A stretch of 64,000 nt of DNA, taken from the NCBI GenBank assembly GCA_030656145.1, contig JAUSOF010000081.1:1-64000 (forward strand), in the 5' to 3' direction. Shown here piece by piece: positions 34,255 through 44,008 of the stretch (positions are counted from its first letter, which is position 1; every line of letters starts with the position of its first letter). The translations under genes and the position numbers were made by a program. The notes under the pieces are model-generated. The model made no database searches. It was not told the DNA's origin and was given only the letters and a program-made list of their open reading frames with translations. The DNA is from Pseudomonas sp. (GTDB lineage Bacteria; Pseudomonadota; Gammaproteobacteria; Pseudomonadales; Pseudomonadaceae).

Positions 34255-34902
34255 TCAATGTCCCGGCTCATCATTCCAGAGAATCTTGTGCAGTTGCATC
34301 TGCAGACGGACTGGCAGGTTGTCGGCAATGATCCACTCGGCCAGCGTACGCGCTTGCAGCTCGTGATGACTGGGCGACATCAGCACCTCGCCAGCACGCT
34401 GATCCAGCCGATACTGGATCAGCTTGGTCACCGCCCAGTCGTAGTCTTCACGCGAGCAAATCACGAACTTGACCTGATCGTTGATTGTCAGCAGCTCGAT
34501 ATTCTCATAGAGGTTACGCGCCACCTCGGCCGAGCCGGGAGTCTTCAGGTCCAACACCTTGCTGACCCGCGGATCGACCGCCGACACATCCAGCGCACCA
34601 CTGGTCTCCAGGGACACCTGGTAACCGGCATCGCACAGGCGCTTGAGCAGAGGAATGCAATTGGGCTGGGCCAGCGGCTCGCCGCCAGTCACACAGATAT
34701 AGCGCGGCTTGTAGCCGGCAACCTGTTCGACAATGGCATCCAGTGACTGGATTTCGCCGCCACTGAAGGCATAGGCGGTGTCGCAGTACTGGCAACGCAG
34801 GGGGCAGCCGGTCAGGCGAACGAACACAGTCGGCAAGCCGGCGGTGCGCGTTTCGCCCTGTAGCGAGTAGAAAATCTCGGTAATGCGCAGGGTATCTTGC
34901 AT
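34255..34902 (-). CDS. queE: 7-carboxy-7-deazaguanine synthase
   Basis: 215-residue radical-SAM enzyme making 7-carboxy-7-deazaguanine, the step before QueC. The CX3CX2C cluster is Cys33, Cys37 and Cys40 in [11 protein letters not shown], and VTGGEPL is the SAM-binding region. The start [11 protein letters not shown] is chosen to match the family; codons upstream approach the tandem repeats. The promoter must lie in or next to the 75-bp repeat array. Confidence 0.95.
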   Translation of the reverse strand: MQDTLRITEIFYSLQGETRTAGLPTVFVRLTGCPLRCQYCDTAYAFSGGEIQSLDAIVEQVAGYKPRYICVTGGEPLAQPNCIPLLKRLCDAGYQVSLETSGALDVSAVDPRVSKVLDLKTPGSAEVARNLYENIELLTINDQVKFVICSREDYDWAVTKLIQYRLDQRAGEVLMSPSHHELQARTLAEWIIADNLPVRLQMQLHKILWNDEPGH

Positions 34903-34973
34903 ATCAGCCACGGGCGTGACGGCTACACAGGCCATCCGCCTCCGTTGCGGGAAAAGGGCGCGAATTGTATACG

Positions 34974-35199
34974 AAAAAATTTCCGGGAGAAATTTTTAAC
35001 GTCGCGCAGCGACGGCCCGAAGGGTGGCCGCCAGGGATGGCAGGCCATAAAAAATTCCCGGGAGCAGTTTTTAACGTCGCGCAGCGACGCCCCGAAGGGT
35101 AGCCGCCAGGAATGGCGCGCCATAAAAAATTCCCGGGAGCAGTTTTTAACGTCGCGCAGCGACGCCCCGAAGGGTAGCCGCCAGGAATGGCGCGCCTAT
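34974..35199. repeat. Three tandem 75-bp repeats
   Basis: Copies lie at 34974-35048, 35049-35123 and 35124-35199. The core GTCGCGCAGCGAC recurs with period exactly 75 (starting 35001, 35076, 35151). Copies 2 and 3 are almost identical; copy 1 differs at several positions. Each unit contains the inverted repeat GTCGC-gca-GCGAC and the palindromes GGCGCGCC or TCCCGGGA in copies 2-3. Since 75 is a multiple of three, minus-strand frames stay open through the array, giving repetitive open reading frames that are probably artefacts. The array lies between cpoB and queE. Confidence 0.95.
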
Positions 35200-35226
35200 A
35201 AAAAACCCGCGACAAGCGCGGGTTTA
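35200..35226 (-). terminator. Terminator of the tol-pal-cpoB operon
   Basis: On the minus strand, AAACCCGCG pairs with CGCGGGTTT around a 4-base loop, followed by TTTAT. It lies 44 bases after the cpoB stop, immediately before the tandem repeats. Confidence 0.88.
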
Positions 35227-35269
35227 TCACTGCAAGTTGCAAGCAGCACCTTGAGATTTTTAGCTGATA

Positions 35270-36085
35270 TCAGGGTATCCGCTGCAAATCCCGCTGCGCC
35301 AACTGAGCGGCCGAGCTACCGGGATAGGTCGCGATGACCTGCCGCAAAATGCCCTTGGCCTTGTCTGCATTGCCCAGGCGCATTTCAACATCAGCCAGCT
35401 TGAACAGTGAGTCTGGCACCTTGGAATGCTGCGGATAGGCCTGGCTGACCCTTGCAAAGGCCTGACCAGCCCCTTGCAGATCGCCTTTGGCCAGATTGAC
35501 TTCACCCAACCAATATTGAGCATTACCTGCATATTGGCTGTTCGGGTATTTACGCACAAAGGCAGTAAACGCCTGACTTGCCTTGTCAAAATCCTTGGCT
35601 TTGATCAGATCGAAGGCAGCGTCGTAAAACAGCTTTTCCTTCTCCGGATCAGCCGGACTATTGCTGGCAGGCGCTTGCGCCTGCCCAGCAGCTGCCGACG
35701 GAGTACCACTGGTGCCTGTAGCACCGATGACAGAGGAATTATTGGTGGCTGCAGCACCTGCTGCCCCACTGCTCAGACGCCGATCAAGATCCTGGTAACG
35801 CTCCAGGCCCTCTTGCTTCAAACGCTGAATTTCATTCTGTTGTTCTTCGAGCAGACCGCGCAGTTGCGCGATTTCTTGCTGCATCTGTTGCAGCTGGGTA
35901 AACACCATGCCTTGCGCCGAGGTCGGGGCTTCAGCCCCTCCCCCGACGTAGGCGCCGGACGTGCCATAACCAGAAGGCGGATAACTGCCATAGCCAGCAT
36001 TGTTATCCACCACAGGAACCTCCGCCCAAGCCGCGAACGGCAGGCAGAGGGTCAAAACAGTCAAAGCACGACGGCAAGTATGCAT
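35270..36085 (-). CDS. cpoB: Cell division coordinator CpoB
   Basis: 271-residue periplasmic protein. A signal peptide (LTVLTLCLPFAAWA) is followed by a trimerising coiled coil (about residues 60-100, FTQLQQMQQEIAQLRGLLEE), a low-complexity Ala/Ser/Gly linker and three TPR units near the C-terminus (LFYDAAFDLIKAKDFDKAS onward). CpoB binds TolA and PBP1B to couple outer-membrane constriction to septal peptidoglycan synthesis. Last gene of the operon, 5 bp after pal. Confidence 0.95.
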   Translation of the reverse strand: MHTCRRALTVLTLCLPFAAWAEVPVVDNNAGYGSYPPSGYGTSGAYVGGGAEAPTSAQGMVFTQLQQMQQEIAQLRGLLEEQQNEIQRLKQEGLERYQDLDRRLSSGAAGAAATNNSSVIGATGTSGTPSAAAGQAQAPASNSPADPEKEKLFYDAAFDLIKAKDFDKASQAFTAFVRKYPNSQYAGNAQYWLGEVNLAKGDLQGAGQAFARVSQAYPQHSKVPDSLFKLADVEMRLGNADKAKGILRQVIATYPGSSAAQLAQRDLQRIP

Positions 36086-36090
36086 GGCTA

Positions 36091-36588
36091 TTACTTACGC
36101 AGTTCTACGCGACGGTTCTGAGCCCAGGATTGCTCGTCGTTGCCAGTAGCAATCGCACGCTCTTCACCGTAGGAAACCAGTTCCAGCTGAGCTGGGGAAA
36201 CGCCCTGCAGCACCAGATAGCGTTGAACGGCTTTCGAGCGACGCTCACCCAGAGCCATGTTGTATTCACGAGTACCGCGCTCGTCAGCGTGGCCTTCCAG
36301 AACGACGCGAGCGCCATTGCCTTTCAGGTCTTTAGCGTGAACATCGAGTGCGCGCATGGCTTCGGCTTTCAGGTCGGAGCTGTCGTATTCGAAGTAGAAC
36401 GTGGTGATAGCGCGCAGAGCAGCTTCTTCGCTCAGGCTGCCATCTACGGAACCAGTATCAGCACCGTAACCAGCGTTTGGATCGATAGCGCCTTCACCAG
36501 CAGCGTCGCCGCCTTTGGACGAACAACCAACAACAACGGCCAGAGCCAGACCCAGTGCAGCAATTTTGCCAAACTTCAGCATTTCCAT
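36091..36588 (-). CDS. pal: Peptidoglycan-associated lipoprotein Pal (OprL)
   Basis: 165 residues. The lipobox GCSS follows a short signal peptide and the OmpA-like domain carries the peptidoglycan-binding region ([20 protein letters not shown], then RRVELRK). Pal anchors the outer membrane to peptidoglycan and works with TolB. Two ATGs lie in tandem; I prefer the second (MEMLKFGK), seven bases from AGGAG, which is how I recall P. aeruginosa OprL starting. Confidence 0.97.
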   Translation of the reverse strand: MEMLKFGKIAALGLALAVVVGCSSKGGDAAGEGAIDPNAGYGADTGSVDGSLSEEAALRAITTFYFEYDSSDLKAEAMRALDVHAKDLKGNGARVVLEGHADERGTREYNMALGERRSKAVQRYLVLQGVSPAQLELVSYGEERAIATGNDEQSWAQNRRVELRK

Positions 36589-36657
36589 CATGTAACTCCT
36601 AATGAACCCCAGTGTGTTAAGCAGTATTTCTTAGCAGTAAAACAGTACAGCGCCGCA

Positions 36658-37956
36658 TCAGTTCAGGTAGGGGGACCAGGAAGGCTCTCGAACTTCGCCT
36701 TGGGCGGTAGGAAGAGGGAGCCGTACGCGTCCATTAATGGACGCCAACATCAAGACTCCCCGACCTTGCTGGCGGGTCGCGTAGATTAGCATGGTGCCGT
36801 TGGGTGCAACAGTAGGCGACTCATCCAAACTTGTATCTGAAAGGACACGCAAACTGCCGCGCTGCAGGTCCTGAGCCGCTACCTTGAACACGGTGTAACC
36901 ATCCTGACGATGGATCATCACCAGGGTCTTTTCATCCGCTGACAGCTTCGGGTTAGCGTTGTAGTTACCGATGAAGGTTACCCGCTCCGCCGCTCCGCTA
37001 TTGATATTAGTCTTATAAATCTGAGGCTTACCGGAGCGATCCGAGGTGAAGTAGATGGTATTGCCATCCTTGCCCCAGAACGGTTCGGTATCGATCGAGC
37101 CCTGATTGGTCACCCGGCGCAGCTGGCGCGTGGCCATGTCCATCACATAAATCTCAGGATTACCATCCTTCGACAGAACAAATGCCAGGCGATTTCCGTC
37201 AGGCGACCAGGCAGGGGCGCCATTGAGGCCGTCAAAATTAGTGACCTGCTCGCGCCGCCCTGTATCGATGTGCTGAACGAAAATACGCGGACGCTTCTGC
37301 TCAAACGACACATAGGCGATGCGACGACCATCCGGGGCAAACGACGGCGAAAGAATCGGCTCGCGCGATTGCAGCAACGTCACCGCGCGGGCACCGTCAT
37401 AATCGGAACGCTGCAAGGTATAGCGCGTATTGTTGACTGAGAAACGCTCGGCGGTGACATACAGCATGCGCGTCGAGAATGCACCCTTGACCCCGGTAAG
37501 CTTCTCGAACGACAGATCAGCAATATGATGCGCCATGTCACGCAATTGGTCGGTGCCACCGCCCACATTGCCGGTCAGCACCTGCTGCTCGGTAGCCACG
37601 TTGAACAGGGCGAACTGCACCTGTAAGCGGCCGCCGCTAGGCACCATATTGCCAACCAATACATATTGCGCGCCCAAGGCTTTCCAGTCGCGGTAAATGA
37701 TTTCACTGGCCTGACTCGGCAAACTGATCATGTTTTGCGCCGGAATCGGCTCGAACACGCCAGAGTTGCGCAGGTCATCGCCAATAATCTTGGCCATATC
37801 TTCCGGCAGCACTGTGCCGCCCTGCCAGCCAAATGGCACAACCGCGATAGGTGTCGCGCGGTCAGTACCACTACTGATCACCAAGGGGTCAGCCGCCTGC
37901 ACGGAGCCGACCAACATGGCCAGGCCCAGCAGAACGATACGCATCAGGGTATTCAC
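36658..37956 (-). CDS. tolB: Tol-Pal system beta-propeller protein TolB
   Basis: 432 residues with a signal peptide ([17 protein letters not shown]). The N-terminal domain is followed by repeated propeller blades seen in [30 protein letters not shown] and [16 protein letters not shown]. Periplasmic TolB binds Pal and TolA. The start codon is GTG, with GGAGG 8 bases upstream, and overlaps the tolA stop by four bases (GTGA). Confidence 0.97.
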   Translation of the reverse strand: MNTLMRIVLLGLAMLVGSVQAADPLVISSGTDRATPIAVVPFGWQGGTVLPEDMAKIIGDDLRNSGVFEPIPAQNMISLPSQASEIIYRDWKALGAQYVLVGNMVPSGGRLQVQFALFNVATEQQVLTGNVGGGTDQLRDMAHHIADLSFEKLTGVKGAFSTRMLYVTAERFSVNNTRYTLQRSDYDGARAVTLLQSREPILSPSFAPDGRRIAYVSFEQKRPRIFVQHIDTGRREQVTNFDGLNGAPAWSPDGNRLAFVLSKDGNPEIYVMDMATRQLRRVTNQGSIDTEPFWGKDGNTIYFTSDRSGKPQIYKTNINSGAAERVTFIGNYNANPKLSADEKTLVMIHRQDGYTVFKVAAQDLQRGSLRVLSDTSLDESPTVAPNGTMLIYATRQQGRGVLMLASINGRVRLPLPTAQGEVREPSWSPYLN

Positions 37957-38945
37957 AGACCTAAATCCTCCGGTTTGAACACGGCACGTCGCTGCCGGTA
38001 AAGTCGATCGAACGTGGCGCGATCCAATTGTTGCATCTCAGCGATGCGACCAACATTACGCACCGCTTGTATTGCGGAACTGTCGAATGGCGAATCGCCA
38101 CTGGAACGGGTGACACTGGCGTTAGTGATGGTGCCGTCGGGCAACATCTCGATCAGCACTTCTACACTCATGCCGTTACGTGCTGATGGAGGCCTACGCC
38201 ATTGCTCGCTAACCAGCCTGACGATCAGATCATCGAGACTGCCTGCAACCTGATTGCCCACCACGTCGGCCAACGCTTGCTGACGACCGACGTCCTCGGA
38301 CAACAACTCGGCCAATGCGGCGGCCTTCTTGTCCTCAGTTGCCTTGCGCTGCGATGCCTCGGCTGCTTTTTTCTTGGCATCGTCAGCGGCTTTCTTCTTG
38401 GCTGCCTCAGCAGCAGCAGTTTTCTTCGCCTCTTCGGCGGCTTTCTTCTTGGCGTCTTCGGCCGCTTTGCTCTTCGCCGCTTCATCCGCCGCTTTTTTCT
38501 TGGCGATCTCGGCTAGCTTCTTTTGCTCAGCAGCTTTCTTTTCTGTATCCGCCTTCTTTTCTGCATCGGCCTTCTTGGCTGCATCCGCCTTCTTGGCCGC
38601 ATCGGCCTTTTGAGCCTCCTCGGCCTTCTTTTGTTCCGCAGCCTTTGCCGCAACAGCCTGCTTTTCCTGCTCGGCTTTTTTCTGCTCGAGCTGCTCGGTC
38701 TCATAGATCGGCGCGGTGGTCTTCTTGGTCTCACCGGCTATTTTCTGGTTGGTCTGGGTGGTTGCCTGACTCTGCGACTGCAATTGATACAAGGTGGCCT
38801 GAACGATTGGCCGCGCCGGCGGCAAGTCCGGGGCGAAAGCAAAACTGACGAACAGCATGGCAAACATCAGGGCATGCAGCGCCACAGCCCAGACAACAGG
38901 CCAAAACAGGCTTTCCGAAGGTGAAGGCTCGCGTTGTTGCCGCAT
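37953..38945 (-). CDS. tolA: Tol-Pal system protein TolA
   Basis: 330 residues. One membrane helix ([21 protein letters not shown]) anchors the protein in the inner membrane. A long Lys/Ala/Glu helix spans about residues 85-215, with low-complexity [14 protein letters not shown] repeats, and a C-terminal domain binds Pal and TolB in the periplasm. TolA carries proton-motive force from TolQR to the outer membrane. Starts with a one-base overlap with tolR (TGATG). The repetitive middle is prone to length variation between strains. Confidence 0.96.
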   Translation of the reverse strand: MRQQREPSPSESLFWPVVWAVALHALMFAMLFVSFAFAPDLPPARPIVQATLYQLQSQSQATTQTNQKIAGETKKTTAPIYETEQLEQKKAEQEKQAVAAKAAEQKKAEEAQKADAAKKADAAKKADAEKKADTEKKAAEQKKLAEIAKKKAADEAAKSKAAEDAKKKAAEEAKKTAAAEAAKKKAADDAKKKAAEASQRKATEDKKAAALAELLSEDVGRQQALADVVGNQVAGSLDDLIVRLVSEQWRRPPSARNGMSVEVLIEMLPDGTITNASVTRSSGDSPFDSSAIQAVRNVGRIAEMQQLDRATFDRLYRQRRAVFKPEDLGL

Positions 38946-39397
38946 CAGGGGGCCTCGGTAATCAGCCCGACGTTACCCACGTCAGCCTGCTGCAAGCCAC
39001 CCATGGCGGCCATTACGGTACCGTAATCGACTGTCTTGTCTCCGCGCACGAACACCTGCACCTGCTTACCCTGAGCGCGGCTCTGGTTGATGATCGCGGT
39101 TACGGCCCTGGTCATTTCTTCCAGGGTCATGGCTTGATCCTGCACGGTATCGACATCGACTTCCGTACCCATGTTCCAGAAGTAAGTCTTGTCAGCCTTG
39201 ATCGAGATCGTCAGCACCTGAGCATTATTGTCTTGCGGCAAGACCTCACTGCTGACTTGCGGCAGATCGACCTTGACCCCCTGATTGAGCATTGGCGCGG
39301 TCACCATGAAGATCACCAGCAGCACCAGCATCACATCGATGTAAGGCACCACGTTCATCTCGGCGACCGGCTTGCGTTTGTTGCGAATTCTGGCCAT
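38945..39397 (-). CDS. tolR: Tol-Pal system protein TolR
   Basis: 150 residues of the ExbD/TolR family. A single membrane helix carries the proton-relay aspartate in NVVPYIDVMLVLLVIFMV, followed by a periplasmic domain. It forms the stator with TolQ. The ribosome binding site AGGATAGG lies 13-20 bases upstream, just inside the left edge of the MITE-like insertion gap. The 194-bp gap to tolQ is unusually long for this gene pair. Confidence 0.97.
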   Translation of the reverse strand: MARIRNKRKPVAEMNVVPYIDVMLVLLVIFMVTAPMLNQGVKVDLPQVSSEVLPQDNNAQVLTISIKADKTYFWNMGTEVDVDTVQDQAMTLEEMTRAVTAIINQSRAQGKQVQVFVRGDKTVDYGTVMAAMGGLQQADVGNVGLITEAP

Positions 39398-39436
39398 GGC
39401 TTGAGAAACCTATCCTGTGAAGAGCCTAAGGCTCAG

Positions 39437-39591
39437 CAGGCTGTTGAAAAACTACCTGCGTTGGCAATGCTGCGTTAAAGACAGACTCGGAATGCTCATT
39501 TACAGCAGTAAAGTCGAGTGCGACCCCAGTCGCTTCCTCGCCTGTTTTTGCCTTGTCTTGCCTGCCTCGCCTACGTTTTTTCAACGGCCTG
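39437..39591. mobile_element. 155-bp MITE-like element between tolQ and tolR
   Basis: The ends are near-perfect inverted repeats: CAGGCTGTTGAAAAA at the left and, read from the right, CAGGCCGTTGAAAAA (one mismatch in 15). The interior has no gene and resembles short interspersed sequences I recall from Pseudomonas genomes. The right end abuts the tolQ stop codon at 39592. No target duplication is visible. With no transposase it would be a non-autonomous element; the parent IS is not identified. Confidence 0.75.
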
Positions 39592-40287
39592 TTAGTCGTC
39601 CGAGGTATGCACTTTACGGTGCAAGATCGCCTGGAATTCATCGGCGAAGGTGTAATAACGACCGATCAGCATTTCGCCGCGCGCAGCAAAGCGGTTGTAG
39701 GCGATGACCGCAGGAATTGCGGCGAACAGACCGATGGCGGTGGCGATCAGCGCCTCGGCAATACCCGGCGCCACAGTGGCCAGAGTTGCTTGCTGCACCT
39801 GTGCCAGGCCGCGGAAGGAGTTCATGATCCCCCATACGGTGCCGAACAAACCGATATAGGGGCTGGTGGAACCCACTGTCGCGAGGAACGGCAGACTCTG
39901 CTCGAGCTTCTCTTCTTCACGCGCGATAGCCACACGCATGCCGCGCGCCACCCCGTCCATCACCGCATCCGGATCGACACCCGGCTGCTGACGCAGACGA
40001 GAGAACTCCTTGAAACCGGCACGAAAAATCTGCTCCAGCCCCGAGTCAGGATCCGGATTACTGCCCGCCTGACGATACAACTTGGACAAATCGATCCCGG
40101 ACCAAAAGCGCTCCTCGAAGCTGTCCAGTGAGCGCTTGGCGGCGCGCAGCAGGGTGCTGCGCTGAAAAATCATGACCCATGAGGTGACCGAAGCGGCCAC
40201 CAGTATCAGCATCACCAACTGTACTACCAGGCTGGCATTGCTGATCAAACTCCACATCGACATATGGTCAACGGCGTTGGCTTCCAC
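39592..40287 (-). CDS. tolQ: Tol-Pal system protein TolQ
   Basis: 231-residue ExbB/TolQ family protein with three membrane helices. The second and third are within SPYIGLFGTVWGIMNSFRGL and LIATAIGLFAAIPAVIAYNR. TolQ forms the pentameric proton channel with TolR that energises TolA. It begins 2 bp after the ybgC stop, so ybgC and tolQ are coupled. Its stop codon directly abuts the MITE-like element; the coding sequence appears full length. Confidence 0.97.
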   Translation of the reverse strand: MEANAVDHMSMWSLISNASLVVQLVMLILVAASVTSWVMIFQRSTLLRAAKRSLDSFEERFWSGIDLSKLYRQAGSNPDPDSGLEQIFRAGFKEFSRLRQQPGVDPDAVMDGVARGMRVAIAREEEKLEQSLPFLATVGSTSPYIGLFGTVWGIMNSFRGLAQVQQATLATVAPGIAEALIATAIGLFAAIPAVIAYNRFAARGEMLIGRYYTFADEFQAILHRKVHTSDD

Positions 40288-40289
40288 GC

Positions 40290-40742
40290 TTACTCTCCTG
40301 CTTTGGCTGCACCCGCGCCGCTCAGGCCGGCAAATGCCGTACGCAGAGCTTCGGGGATAGCCCGGGGTTTCAAATTATCGGCGCGCACACAGGCCACCAG
40401 GAACTGCCCTTCGCAGAGCAGCGCATCATCCGTAGCCCGCCTGACCTGCTGACGAAAACGCAGGCTGGCACGGTTTAACTCCATTACTTCGGCGCTAACC
40501 AACAGTTCATCATCCAGGCGCGCCGGCGCGTGATAGCGCGCTTCACTGGAATGCACGACAAACAACAGGCCCTCACCCGCCAGCGTCGATTGGGCAAAGC
40601 CCAGGTCGCGCAGTCGCTCGGTGCGAGCCCGTTCCATGAATTTGAGGTAATTGACGTAGTAGACGATGCCGCCCGCATCAGTGTCTTCGTAATAAACACG
40701 ACAACGATGGGCGAAAGACTGAACTCCGTTTAGCGCGTGCAT
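40290..40742 (-). CDS. ybgC: Tol-Pal-associated acyl-CoA thioesterase YbgC
   Basis: 150-residue hot-dog-fold thioesterase with the active-site region [19 protein letters not shown] (Asp in DTD and catalytic Asp/Tyr context). YbgC hydrolyses acyl-CoA or acyl-ACP and is nearly always encoded first in the tol-pal operon, possibly linking phospholipid metabolism to envelope maintenance. It follows ruvB by 53 bp. Confidence 0.95.
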   Translation of the reverse strand: MHALNGVQSFAHRCRVYYEDTDAGGIVYYVNYLKFMERARTERLRDLGFAQSTLAGEGLLFVVHSSEARYHAPARLDDELLVSAEVMELNRASLRFRQQVRRATDDALLCEGQFLVACVRADNLKPRAIPEALRTAFAGLSGAGAAKAGE

Positions 40743-40795
40743 ACTTTAGTGCGAGCTCCTGAACTTGCCAATCACTGGCAGCAAGTATTTTTTGC

Positions 40796-41833
40796 TTAGT
40801 CGACGTCAACGGTCGGTAAGTCGCCCATGCGCTTCGGCATATTCAGACCGAAATGCAGGTAGGCATGCCGAGTTACCACGCGCCCTCGCGGGGTGCGCAT
40901 GATATAGCCCTGCTGAATCAGATAGGGCTCCAGGACATCTTCGATGGTATGGCGCTCCTCGCTGATGGCCGCAGCCAAACTGTCGACCCCCACGGGACCG
41001 CCATCAAACTTCTCGATCATGGTCAGTAACAGCCGGCGATCCTGGTGATCGAAACCGCGCTCATCGACATCCAACAAATTCAGGGCTGCATCGGCAATCT
41101 GCCGGGTGATATCACCCTGCCCGCGCACTTGGGCAAAATCGCGCACACGACGCAACAGGCGGTTGGCGATGCGCGGCGTGCCGCGAGCCCGCCGGGCAAT
41201 TTCGAAGGCGCCCTTGGCCTCGATCGGCAAACCAAGTATGCCCGCCGACCGCGTGACAATGGTGGTCAGGTCCTCGGTGTTGTAGAACTCCAGGCGCTGG
41301 ACGATACCGAAACGATCGCGCAGCGGATTGGTCAGCATGCCGGCACGGGTGGTGGCGCCGACCAGGGTAAATGCCGGCAGGTCGAGTTTGATCGAACGTG
41401 CGGCCGGCCCCTCGCCGATCATGATATCCAGTTGAAAGTCTTCCATCGCCGGATACAGCACTTCTTCGACGATCGGCGACAGGCGATGGATCTCATCGAT
41501 AAACAACACGTCACCCGGCTCAAGATTGGTCAGCAGCGCAGCCAGATCGCCCGGCCGCTCCAGCACCGGCCCGGAAGTGCTCTTGATCGACACGCCCATT
41601 TCCTGGGCGATGATATTGGCCAGAGTGGTCTTGCCGAGGCCCGGCGGGCCGAAGATCAGGGTGTGATCAAGGGCTTCACTGCGGCCCCTGGCGGCCTGGA
41701 TAAAAAGCTCCATCTGCTCGCGCACGTTCGGTTGACCAATGTATTCAGCCAACTTCAACGGCCGAATAGCACGGTCCACCTGCTCGTCGGGGTCGCGGCT
41801 AGTGGCGGTAATCAGGCGGTCTGCTTCGAGCAT
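40796..41833 (-). CDS. ruvB: Holliday junction branch migration helicase RuvB
   Basis: 345-residue AAA+ motor. The Walker A is [10 protein letters not shown], the Walker B is LFIDEIHRL, the sensor region follows ([10 protein letters not shown]), and a winged-helix C-terminus is present. RuvB hexamers with RuvA drive branch migration of Holliday junctions. It starts six bases after ruvA ends and shares an operon with ruvA and ruvC. Confidence 0.98.
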   Translation of the reverse strand: MLEADRLITATSRDPDEQVDRAIRPLKLAEYIGQPNVREQMELFIQAARGRSEALDHTLIFGPPGLGKTTLANIIAQEMGVSIKSTSGPVLERPGDLAALLTNLEPGDVLFIDEIHRLSPIVEEVLYPAMEDFQLDIMIGEGPAARSIKLDLPAFTLVGATTRAGMLTNPLRDRFGIVQRLEFYNTEDLTTIVTRSAGILGLPIEAKGAFEIARRARGTPRIANRLLRRVRDFAQVRGQGDITRQIADAALNLLDVDERGFDHQDRRLLLTMIEKFDGGPVGVDSLAAAISEERHTIEDVLEPYLIQQGYIMRTPRGRVVTRHAYLHFGLNMPKRMGDLPTVDVD

Positions 41834-41839
41834 TTGGAA

Positions 41840-42445
41840 TTACACCATTCCCTTCAGGGCACGACGGATCATATCTTCACTGCTCAACCCATCCTGCTTG
41901 ACCGCAGAGACGGCGCGACTGGCTTCTTGTGGCTTGTAACCGAGGGAAATAAGCGCACTGACTGCATCATTCTCCGCATGTGGGACTGCACCAGCGGCGC
42001 GAGGTTCAACCACCAGAGTTGCCATGCCCGGCACAGCCTCCCAAGCCTTGAAGCGATCTTTCAATTCAACCAGCAAGCGTTCGGCGGTTTTCTTGCCGAC
42101 CCCAGGGATTTTCACCAGCACCGAGGTATCTTGCGCCTGTACGCAGCGCACCAGTTCATCGACCTCCAGCCCGGACATCAAGGCCAGTGCCAGCTTGGGG
42201 CCGACGCCGTTGAGCCGGATCAGCTCGCGAAACAGCTGGCGCTCACGCTTCTCGAAAAAACCGTAGAGCAAGTGTGCATCTTCACGCACCACCAGGTGAG
42301 TGTGCAGGGTCAACGGCTCACCGACTGCTGGCAAACGGTACAAGGTTGTCATGGGCACTTCCAGCTCGTAGCCCAGGCCATTCACATCCAGAATCAAATG
42401 CGGCGGCTGCTTCTCCGCCAGGGTGCCGCATAAACGTCCAATCAC
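41840..42445 (-). CDS. ruvA: Holliday junction DNA helicase subunit RuvA
   Basis: 201 residues. The N-terminal OB fold opens with [20 protein letters not shown]; two helix-hairpin-helix motifs include [13 protein letters not shown] and [13 protein letters not shown]; a flexible linker precedes the C-terminal RuvB-binding domain ([16 protein letters not shown]). RuvA tetramers recognise four-way junctions and load RuvB. Confidence 0.98.
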   Translation of the reverse strand: MIGRLCGTLAEKQPPHLILDVNGLGYELEVPMTTLYRLPAVGEPLTLHTHLVVREDAHLLYGFFEKRERQLFRELIRLNGVGPKLALALMSGLEVDELVRCVQAQDTSVLVKIPGVGKKTAERLLVELKDRFKAWEAVPGMATLVVEPRAAGAVPHAENDAVSALISLGYKPQEASRAVSAVKQDGLSSEDMIRRALKGMV

Positions 42446-42466
42446 CGCTGCTTTCCTTGAATAACG

Positions 42467-42991
42467 CTATAAACGAAGACGGCCGCCGCGCCGCTTGGCA
42501 GCGACCAGGCCGTGGGGAATCAGGCTTTGCCGGTGATGGGCATGACACAACGCAATCGCCAGGGCATCCGAGGCATCGATCTGCGGCTTCTGCACCAGCT
42601 TGAGCAAATGCATGACCATCATCTGCACCTGCTCCTTGTCGGCGCCACCGCTGCCGGCAATCGCCTGCTTGACCTGGGTTGCGGTGTACTCGGCGATATC
42701 CAGCCCCGCCTCGATCCCCGCCACGATCGCCACGCCACGCGCCTGGCCAAGTTTGAGTGCCGAGTCAGGATTACGCGCCATGAACACCTGTTCGATGCCC
42801 ATGGTTACCGGCCCATAGGTCTCGATCACCTCGCGTACGCCGCGAAAGACAATTTGCAAGCGCTCCGGCATCGATCCGCTACCGGTACGAATGCAACCCG
42901 AGGCGACATATTCACAACTGCGCCCGGTATCACGCACCACACCATAACCGGTGATGCGCGAACCAGGGTCAATACCAAGGATCAACGTCAT
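42467..42991 (-). CDS. ruvC: Crossover junction endodeoxyribonuclease RuvC
   Basis: 174 residues. The first catalytic Asp is in [14 protein letters not shown] (residue 7), and further acidic residues lie in MGIEQVF and [13 protein letters not shown]. RuvC dimers cut Holliday junctions symmetrically. First gene of the ruvCAB-ybgC-tol block on this strand; the yebC terminator upstream implies its promoter lies in 42992-43101. Confidence 0.98.
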   Translation of the reverse strand: MTLILGIDPGSRITGYGVVRDTGRSCEYVASGCIRTGSGSMPERLQIVFRGVREVIETYGPVTMGIEQVFMARNPDSALKLGQARGVAIVAGIEAGLDIAEYTATQVKQAIAGSGGADKEQVQMMVMHLLKLVQKPQIDASDALAIALCHAHHRQSLIPHGLVAAKRRGGRLRL

Positions 42992-43101
42992 GCCCTACCG
43001 CCCGCCCGAGCTGTCGACCAAGGCCGGCAACCATACTGTTTATCTATCCAGTTGGCGAGTATAGGGCCGGCCAGCGCTGGCGTCACCCACATAGCCGCCA
43101 T

Positions 43102-43149
43102 AAAAAAACCGGAAGCACCTGGGCAACAGCCTCCCAGCAACTTCCGGCC
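43102..43149 (-). terminator. Terminator of the aspS-yebC transcript
   Basis: On the minus strand, CCGGAAG pairs with CTTCCGG across a bulged inner stem (CTGGGAGG/CCCAGG), followed by TTTTTTT. It lies 18 bases after the yebC stop. Confidence 0.88.
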
Positions 43150-43167
43150 CGTTCGATGAATAACCAA

Positions 43168-43914
43168 TTAACCAAGCTGCTCCATGAGCTCGTCGGATAT
43201 CTCGGCGTTGTGATAAACGTTCTGCACGTCGTCGAGGTCTTCCAGCATGTCGATCAGCTTGATCACTTTCTGCGCGGTTTCCAGGTCCGTGACCGGCGCA
43301 CTGACCGATGGAATCATCGCCACTTCGGCCTCATCGCCCTTGAACCCGGCATTGCCCAGCGCTTCGTTGACCGCATGGAAGTCGGCGAACGCGGTATAGA
43401 CCTCGACCGAACCGTCCTCGGCGCTGACAATATCATCGGCACCGGCTTCCAGAGCCGCGTCCATCAAGGCCTCTTCATCGACACCCGGGGCATAGCTGAT
43501 CTGCCCTTTGCGCTCGAACATATAGGCCACCGAGCCATCGGTACCCAGGTTGCCGCCACACTTGGTAAAGGCATGGCGCACTTCGGCGGCGGTGCGGTTG
43601 CGGTTATCAGTCATCGCTTCGACAAAGATCGCCACACCACTGACTGCATAACCTTCATAACTCAACTCGGCCATGTTGTCGGCGTCGTCCGAGCCGACGC
43701 CGCGGGCAATCGCCCGGTCGATGGTGTCACGGGTCATGTTGGCGGTCAGCGCCTTTTCCACGGCCAGGCGCAGACGCGGATTGTCTGCCGGCAGACCACC
43801 TCCTTTGGCAGCGACCGTCAGCTCACGAATGAGCTTGGTGAAAATCTTGCCGCGCTTGGCGTCTTGACGTCCTTTGCGGTGTTTGATGTTGGCCCATTTG
43901 GAATGACCAGCCAT
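43168..43914 (-). CDS. yebC: YebC/PmpR family DNA-binding regulator
   Basis: 248 residues beginning [20 protein letters not shown], the signature of the family. Members act as transcriptional regulators (PmpR on the PQS system in P. aeruginosa), and recent work shows YebC proteins can ease ribosome stalling at proline stretches. The conserved position between aspS and ruvC holds here. Confidence 0.95.
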   Translation of the reverse strand: MAGHSKWANIKHRKGRQDAKRGKIFTKLIRELTVAAKGGGLPADNPRLRLAVEKALTANMTRDTIDRAIARGVGSDDADNMAELSYEGYAVSGVAIFVEAMTDNRNRTAAEVRHAFTKCGGNLGTDGSVAYMFERKGQISYAPGVDEEALMDAALEAGADDIVSAEDGSVEVYTAFADFHAVNEALGNAGFKGDEAEVAMIPSVSAPVTDLETAQKVIKLIDMLEDLDDVQNVYHNAEISDELMEQLG

Positions 43915-43972
43915 AACTCACTCCGTCTTCAATTCAATTCAGGTCCTATTACATAGCACCCATAACGAAGAA

Positions 43973-43992
43973 GCCTGGAAAACCCAGGCTCC
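43973..43992 (-). terminator. Weak hairpin after aspS
   Basis: AGCCTGG pairs with CCAGGCT around 6 bases on the minus strand, followed by TCTTC. The T-tract is weak, so partial readthrough into yebC is likely. Confidence 0.5.
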
Positions 43993-44008
43993 TTGTCGCC
44001 AGCAAAGC

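Noticed and set aside
34974..35199. CRISPR-like array
   Set aside because: The repeats are contiguous 75-bp units without unique spacers, and there are no cas genes.
34897..35337. Repetitive open frames over the 75-bp repeats (both strands)
   Set aside because: The period is a multiple of three, so frames stay open by necessity. There is no ribosome binding site and the array contains a terminator and palindromes.
38315..38848. Antisense frame over tolA rich in Ser/Pro/Phe
   Set aside because: It mirrors the Lys/Ala/Glu repeats of TolA.
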